A stretch of 64,000 nt of DNA from Duganella sp. OV510 (GTDB taxonomy: Bacteria; Pseudomonadota; Gammaproteobacteria; Burkholderiales; Burkholderiaceae_D). Positions within the stretch are counted from its first letter, which is position 1. Each line of letters opens with the position of its first letter. The translations under genes were made by a program, and so were the position numbers. Shown here in pieces: positions 60,728 through 64,000 of the stretch. The notes under the pieces were generated by a model that was given only the letters and a program-made list of their open reading frames with translations, was not told the origin of the DNA and ran no database searches. The stretch is taken from NCBI RefSeq assembly GCF_900100205.1, contig NZ_FNEQ01000002.1, positions 248,001-312,000 of the forward strand. The letters are read 5' to 3'.

Positions 60728-60755
60728 ATTATCGCTGGTTTCTGCGCAAAGTCAA
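60728..60755 (-). promoter_or_regulatory. promoter of the emrA-emrB-outer-membrane factor operon
   Basis: On the minus strand TTGACT (60755-60750), 16 bp and GATAAT (60733-60728) form a good sigma70 promoter 36 bases before the emrA start. An AAATGAAA half-site (60708-60715) lies close to the expected transcription start. Confidence 0.75.
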
Positions 60756-60756
60756 G

Positions 60757-60780
60757 AAATGAAACGATTGCATTTCATTT
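60757..60780. promoter_or_regulatory. candidate TetR operator between emrA and tetR
   Basis: AAATGAAA (60757-60764) and TTTCATTT (60773-60780) are perfect inverted arms separated by 8 bp. The site lies directly upstream of the emrA -35 and overlaps the tetR -35, so one bound dimer could repress both genes. A third AAATGAAA copy at 60708-60715 supports the motif. Confidence 0.65.
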
Positions 60781-60796
60781 TATTGTGGACTAGCAT
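60768..60796 (+). promoter_or_regulatory. promoter of the tetR gene
   Basis: TTGCAT (60768-60773), 17 bp and TAGCAT (60791-60796) lie 26 bases before the tetR start. The -35 overlaps the palindromic operator, which implies autoregulation. The -10 is weak. Confidence 0.45.
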
Positions 60797-60822
60797 GGTG
60801 GCATTGGTTATCATTTCCGCCC

Positions 60823-61536
60823 ATGACTTCTACCGACCTTACCGACGCTGCCCCGCTGGACGAGCAAGATTGTCCGGAAGGCAATTACTCCTCCGACTCG
60901 CCCTGCTTCGGCAAGGCGGCCGGCCGCCCACGCGCCGCCGACAAGGCAGCCCGCCGCGAAGCACTGCTGGCCACCGCCGGCCAGCTGTTCCTGGAAAAAG
61001 GCTATAGCAAGGTCAGCCTGGAAATGATCGCGCGCGAAGCCCACGTGGCGGTGCGCACCATCTACGTCAAGTTCGGCGGCAAGGCCGGGCTGCTGAACGC
61101 CATCATCGCCAACGGCCGCGAGCACTATATGTCCGGCATGGCGTGCATGGAAACCGACCCGCGCCCGATGGAAGAAATCCTCGGCGACTTCGCGCTGCGC
61201 TTCCTCGAACTGGTGTCGCTGCCGACCTTCAACAATCTGCACCGCATGGTGGTGGCCGAAGCCAAGAGCACACCGGAGCTGGCCGAAACCTTCTTCAAGG
61301 CAGGTCCGCAGCTGACGCGCGAGGAACTGGGGCGCTTCTTCGCCCGTCCCGACATCCAGGCGCAGCTGCGCCCCGACCTGCGTCCCGAGATGGTGCCGGT
61401 ATTCCTGATCAACTGCCTGATGGGCGACTACATGTCGCGCCTGCTGTTCCCGGCCGACGCACCGCTGCGCGGCGCCGAGCTGCGCCAGCGCGCCGCCGAA
61501 GGGCTGGACCTGTTCCTGCACGCAGTGCGCCGCTAA
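60823..61536 (+). CDS. TetR-family repressor of the efflux operon
   Basis: A 237-residue regulator. After a 35-residue acidic leader, the TetR HTH spans ~40-90 (ALLATAGQLFLEKGYSKVSL, then MIAREAHVAVRTIYVKFGGK). The C-terminal ligand domain is alpha-helical (TetR_C, AcrR-like; LGDFALRFLELVSLPTFNNL). It is divergent from emrA with a perfect palindrome between them, so it very likely represses the pump and itself until an effector binds. The leader before the HTH is longer than usual, but no better internal start is preceded by a Shine-Dalgarno. Confidence 0.93.
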   Translation: MTSTDLTDAAPLDEQDCPEGNYSSDSPCFGKAAGRPRAADKAARREALLATAGQLFLEKGYSKVSLEMIAREAHVAVRTIYVKFGGKAGLLNAIIANGREHYMSGMACMETDPRPMEEILGDFALRFLELVSLPTFNNLHRMVVAEAKSTPELAETFFKAGPQLTREELGRFFARPDIQAQLRPDLRPEMVPVFLINCLMGDYMSRLLFPADAPLRGAELRQRAAEGLDLFLHAVRR

Positions 61537-61612
61537 GTTCGCCAGCGCACACTAAAACTCGCCACAGTTTTGCCATTTGTTCTATACTGATTTTTTGCAA
61601 ATCGGAGTACAC

Positions 61613-61795
61613 ATGAGCAAAACGAATCGTCTCGACTGGAGCAAGCAAATCACGCTCATGAACGAGCGCATCAAACACTTCCAGGCCAATCCCGGCCAGG
61701 AGCAGCTGGATGCCGTTGTCGCGGAACTGCAGGCGTACGCCGAAGCAGCGCGCAGCGGTGGCATCGAAATCCCTGCCCGCTTCACCGTCAACTAA
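61613..61795 (+). CDS. small conserved-looking protein of unknown function
   Basis: A 60-residue soluble protein (MSKTNRLDWSKQITLMNERI through SGGIEIPARFTVN). It appears mostly helical, with no signal peptide, cysteine or membrane segment. ATG 61613 is preceded by CGGAG at suitable distance, and a TATACT -10-like box lies at 61583-61588. I do not recognise a family. It sits between the TetR gene and a GNAT gene, and could be independently transcribed. Confidence 0.7.
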   Translation: MSKTNRLDWSKQITLMNERIKHFQANPGQEQLDAVVAELQAYAEAARSGGIEIPARFTVN

Positions 61796-61841
61796 GCATG
61801 CGCGCCGTCCACCGGATCATGCAGCTGCCGGACGGCCCACG

Positions 61842-62354
61842 ATGAACATCCGTCTGTTGCAAGCTGACGACGACACACGCCTGCTGGCCTTCGAACTGGA
61901 CAACCGTAGCTGGTTCGAACAGCATGTGGAAGCGCGCGACCCGGCGTTTTATTCGGCGGACGGGGTCCAGGCGCACATCGCCGATTGCCTGGACAGCCAC
62001 GCGGCCGGCCGCATGCATCCGTGCGTGCTGACCAGCGACGACGGCGCCGTCATCCTCGGCCGCGCCAACCTGCGCCGCATCGAGCGCGCGGCCGGCAGCG
62101 GCGAAGTCGGCTACCGCATCGCCCACAGCCATGCACGCCAGGGGCTAGGCAGCCTGGCGCTGGCGCATCTGATGGAAGTGGCGCGCCAGCAGTACGGCCT
62201 GCGCATGCTGAACGCGTGGATCTCGCCGCACAACCTCGGTTCGCGGCGCATCCTGGAGAAATGTGGTTTTAGCCGCGACGCCCTGGCGGCGCCGCATGTG
62301 GTCCAGGTGAACGGTGCCGCGCACACGTCCCACCTGTACCAGTGTCACCTGTAA
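61842..62354 (+). CDS. GNAT-family acetyltransferase (RimJ/RimL-like)
   Basis: A 170-residue N-acetyltransferase. Residues 1-20 (MNIRLLQADDDTRLLAFELD) begin the fold. Motif A with the acetyl-CoA pyrophosphate loop is GYRIAHSHARQGLGSLAL, and the C-terminal AWISPHNLGSRRILEKCGF is the RimJ/RimL signature. It probably acetylates a protein N-terminus or a small amine; substrate unknown. ATG 61842 matches the family start, while the longer in-frame reading overlaps the previous gene. It is convergent with dsbA, three bases apart. Confidence 0.9.
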   Translation: MNIRLLQADDDTRLLAFELDNRSWFEQHVEARDPAFYSADGVQAHIADCLDSHAAGRMHPCVLTSDDGAVILGRANLRRIERAAGSGEVGYRIAHSHARQGLGSLALAHLMEVARQQYGLRMLNAWISPHNLGSRRILEKCGFSRDALAAPHVVQVNGAAHTSHLYQCHL

Positions 62355-62357
62355 GGC

Positions 62358-63023
62358 TTACTTCTTGCTGGCGCGCGCCTGCGCCACCAGCGCATCCAGC
62401 ACCTGCAGCGTGGCAGCGTTCAGCTGCGCGCGCGGCGTGCCCGGATTGGCGCCATCCACCTGCGACGGCGTGGTCAGATAGCGGCCGTCGACGATGATGG
62501 TCGGGGTGCTGTTGACTTCATAGGTGGCCGCCACACGGCCGGCATTCTTCAGGCGGGTGATCACTGCGAACGAATTGTAGGTGGCGGTGAACTTCTCTTT
62601 ATCGATGCCGTTCTTGACCGCCCAGTCGATATTGTCGGCGTCCGACTTCAGGCGCTTGCGCTCCACGTGCCAGGTGCTCAGTACCTTGGCGTGCAGCTGC
62701 TCTTCCAGCTTCATCGCTTCCAGCGTCAGGAACAGGTGCGCTTCCGGATCGTTCTCGCCGGTCAGCGGCAGGTGGATGCGGCGGAAGGTGATGCCGTCGC
62801 CCTGCTTCTTCACCCAGGCCACCATGTCCGCTTCCAGCGCGTAGCAGGCCGGGCAGTGGTACATGAAGAACTCGATCACCTCGACCTTCTTGCCCTGTGC
62901 CTGCACCGGCTGCGGGGTTTTCAGGGTGGTGTATTCGGCGCCGTTGCGCGGCGCGGTTGGCGAGGCAAACGCGGTAGCGGCGCACAGGCCGGCCACCACC
63001 AGGGCAATCTTCATCAAACGCAT
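62358..63023 (-). CDS. dsbA: thiol:disulfide interchange protein DsbA
   Basis: A 221-residue periplasmic oxidoreductase that introduces disulfides into exported proteins. The signal peptide covers about residues 1-20 (ATAFAS). The active site is FMYHCPACYALE, Cys57-Pro-Ala-Cys60, where most DsbA proteins have CPHC. The cis-Pro loop is VNSTPTIIVDG, and the inserted helical domain lies between. The CPAC dipeptide would be expected to change the redox potential. ATG 63023 is used. A 49-codon extension in frame runs toward the LysR gene and is spurious. Confidence 0.93.
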   Translation of the reverse strand: MRLMKIALVVAGLCAATAFASPTAPRNGAEYTTLKTPQPVQAQGKKVEVIEFFMYHCPACYALEADMVAWVKKQGDGITFRRIHLPLTGENDPEAHLFLTLEAMKLEEQLHAKVLSTWHVERKRLKSDADNIDWAVKNGIDKEKFTATYNSFAVITRLKNAGRVAATYEVNSTPTIIVDGRYLTTPSQVDGANPGTPRAQLNAATLQVLDALVAQARASKK

Positions 63024-63058
63024 GTCGGAAACTCCAAAGGTGCAAAAACAGCAGAGTA

Positions 63059-63970
63059 TCACTTCTGCGGCGGGCGCGCCTCCAAACCTGCAATATCCTG
63101 CATCAGCGCGATCAGCCGCCTGGCCCCCAGGCCCTGCGGGCGGTCGTTGGCCCACACCAGGTCGACCCACAGCCGCAGCTCGCTGCTCATGTGTTCAAAG
63201 CGGATGCCCAATAGCTCGCCGCTGTCCATCAGCGGCTGCGCCAGGCGGCGCGGCAGGTAGGCCCAGCCGAGGCCGGCGCGCACCAGGCCCAGCGTGGCCA
63301 GATGGCTGTCGGTGCGCCACAGCTTGCGCGAGATCAGCACGCGCTGATCGGCCTCCTGCACCGCGCGGCTGAAGATGGCGACCTGGCGCAGGTCGACCAG
63401 GTCTTCCAGCCGGAAGCTGCCGTTGCGTTCCAGCGCCAGCGGATGGCGCGGCGAGATCACCGGCACCAGCACCTCGCTGCCCAGCTCCTGGAAGCTTTCG
63501 TGCTCGTCGACGCTGGGTCGCTCGTAGAGCAATGCCAGCTGGGCGGCGCCATCGTGCAGCAGGCGCAGCGCATCGTCCTGCGGCGCCGACAGCACTTCCA
63601 CCTCCAGCGACGGGAACTCCTGCGCCAGCCGCGCCAGCGGATCGCTCCACGGCGCCGACAGCAGCTCCGGCGCCACCGCCAGCGTCAGGCGCCGCTCCAG
63701 TCCCTGATGCAGCGACAGCGCGTGCGCCTGCAGGCGGCGCAGCTGGCCGGCCATCTGCCGAGCCTCCGCCTCCAGCGCCCGCGCCGATTCGGTCGGCCGC
63801 ACCTCGCGCGAACTGCGCTCAAACAGCTCGATGCCCAGTTCCGCCTCCAGGTGGGCGATGGTCATGCTGATCGCCGACGGCACCCTGCCCAGCGCCCGCG
63901 CGGCAGCCGAGAAGGAGCCGTGGTCGAGGACGGCCAGGAAGACCGCGATGTTATCGGATGAAAAAGCCAT
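63059..63970 (-). CDS. LysR-family transcriptional regulator
   Basis: A 303-residue LysR protein. The HTH is in residues 1-60 (FLAVLDHGSFSAAARALGRV, then SAISMTIAHLEAELGIELF), and the effector domain (~90-295) has LTLAVAPELLSAPWSDPLAR and LGLVRAGLGWAYLPRRL. It lies upstream of dsbA on the same strand, so it does not obviously regulate a divergent partner inside the window; the partner may lie beyond 64000. The last 30 bases of the window are its upstream region and contain an AT-rich inverted pair (TATCAG/CTGATA). Confidence 0.92.
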   Translation of the reverse strand: MAFSSDNIAVFLAVLDHGSFSAAARALGRVPSAISMTIAHLEAELGIELFERSSREVRPTESARALEAEARQMAGQLRRLQAHALSLHQGLERRLTLAVAPELLSAPWSDPLARLAQEFPSLEVEVLSAPQDDALRLLHDGAAQLALLYERPSVDEHESFQELGSEVLVPVISPRHPLALERNGSFRLEDLVDLRQVAIFSRAVQEADQRVLISRKLWRTDSHLATLGLVRAGLGWAYLPRRLAQPLMDSGELLGIRFEHMSSELRLWVDLVWANDRPQGLGARRLIALMQDIAGLEARPPQK

Positions 63971-64000
63971 GTCAGTTAGCCTATCAGAAAAACTGATAGC

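Overview
This 64 kb window is GC-rich chromosomal DNA. It reads as a beta-proteobacterium of the Oxalobacteraceae type (Massilia, Duganella or Janthinobacterium-like). The gene orders support this: aat-bpt-pyrD, fkpB-ispH next to radC-rpmB-rpmG, a cysTWA-cysB sulfate cluster, a PHA phasin and an emrAB-outer-membrane-factor operon with a divergent TetR gene. The genus is inferred from gene content and style, not from a database search. I see no prophage, complete insertion sequence, CRISPR array or rRNA operon. Most of the window is housekeeping and transport DNA with small accessory insertions.

Layout. 1-4.4 kb: DMT exporter, AlkA-like glycosylase, methyltransferase, a MerR/TipAS-like regulator with a duplicated sensor, a decayed DUF29 gene and the initiator tRNA. 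4.5-8.8 kb: Nudix hydrolase, the N-degron transferases aat and bpt, pyrD and a Tas-like aldo/keto reductase. 8.9-20 kb: a TonB receptor, a chemoreceptor, then the sulfate block on the minus strand (sbp, alpha/beta hydrolase, LsfA-like 1-Cys peroxiredoxin, TauE-like exporter, cysT, cysW, cysA, cysB). 20-31 kb: dgkA, IclR regulator, PBP7-type peptidase, nitroreductase, DMT exporter, phasin, livHMGF without a binding protein, and fkpB-ispH. 30.6-37.3 kb: radC, rpmB-rpmG, acyl desaturase, MscS channel, rsmB, purN and a barstar-like protein.

37.6-44.7 kb is the most accessory part. It holds a glycine-zipper protein, a HigBA-like toxin-antitoxin pair, a SpeE-like protein, a stand-alone GspE-type ATPase, tRNA-Lys followed by a RelB/ParE-like pair, two tandem periplasmic binding proteins and a PhzF protein. 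44.8-54 kb carries secreted hydrolases (S9 peptidase, metallophosphoesterase lipoprotein, HEXXH peptidase, M49-like peptidase), an MFS carrier and a BON-domain protein. 54-64 kb holds a small RAMA-like protein preceded by a striking CTCTA/TAGAG repeat array, an SDR/LysR divergent pair, the emrA-emrB-outer-membrane-factor efflux operon with its TetR regulator, a GNAT enzyme, dsbA and a LysR regulator.

The best candidates for undescribed biology lie mostly outside the coding regions. (1) Three dispersed, perfectly palindromic elements of 81-91 bp each sit 1-4 bp from a stop codon and show compensated base changes between copies. (2) A two-orientation array of 13 CTCTA-type pentamers at 9-10 bp spacing precedes a small, possibly DNA-binding gene. 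(3) Two toxin-antitoxin promoters appear to give leaderless mRNAs. (4) The TonB receptor and the cysTWA operon share a near-identical promoter-proximal motif.
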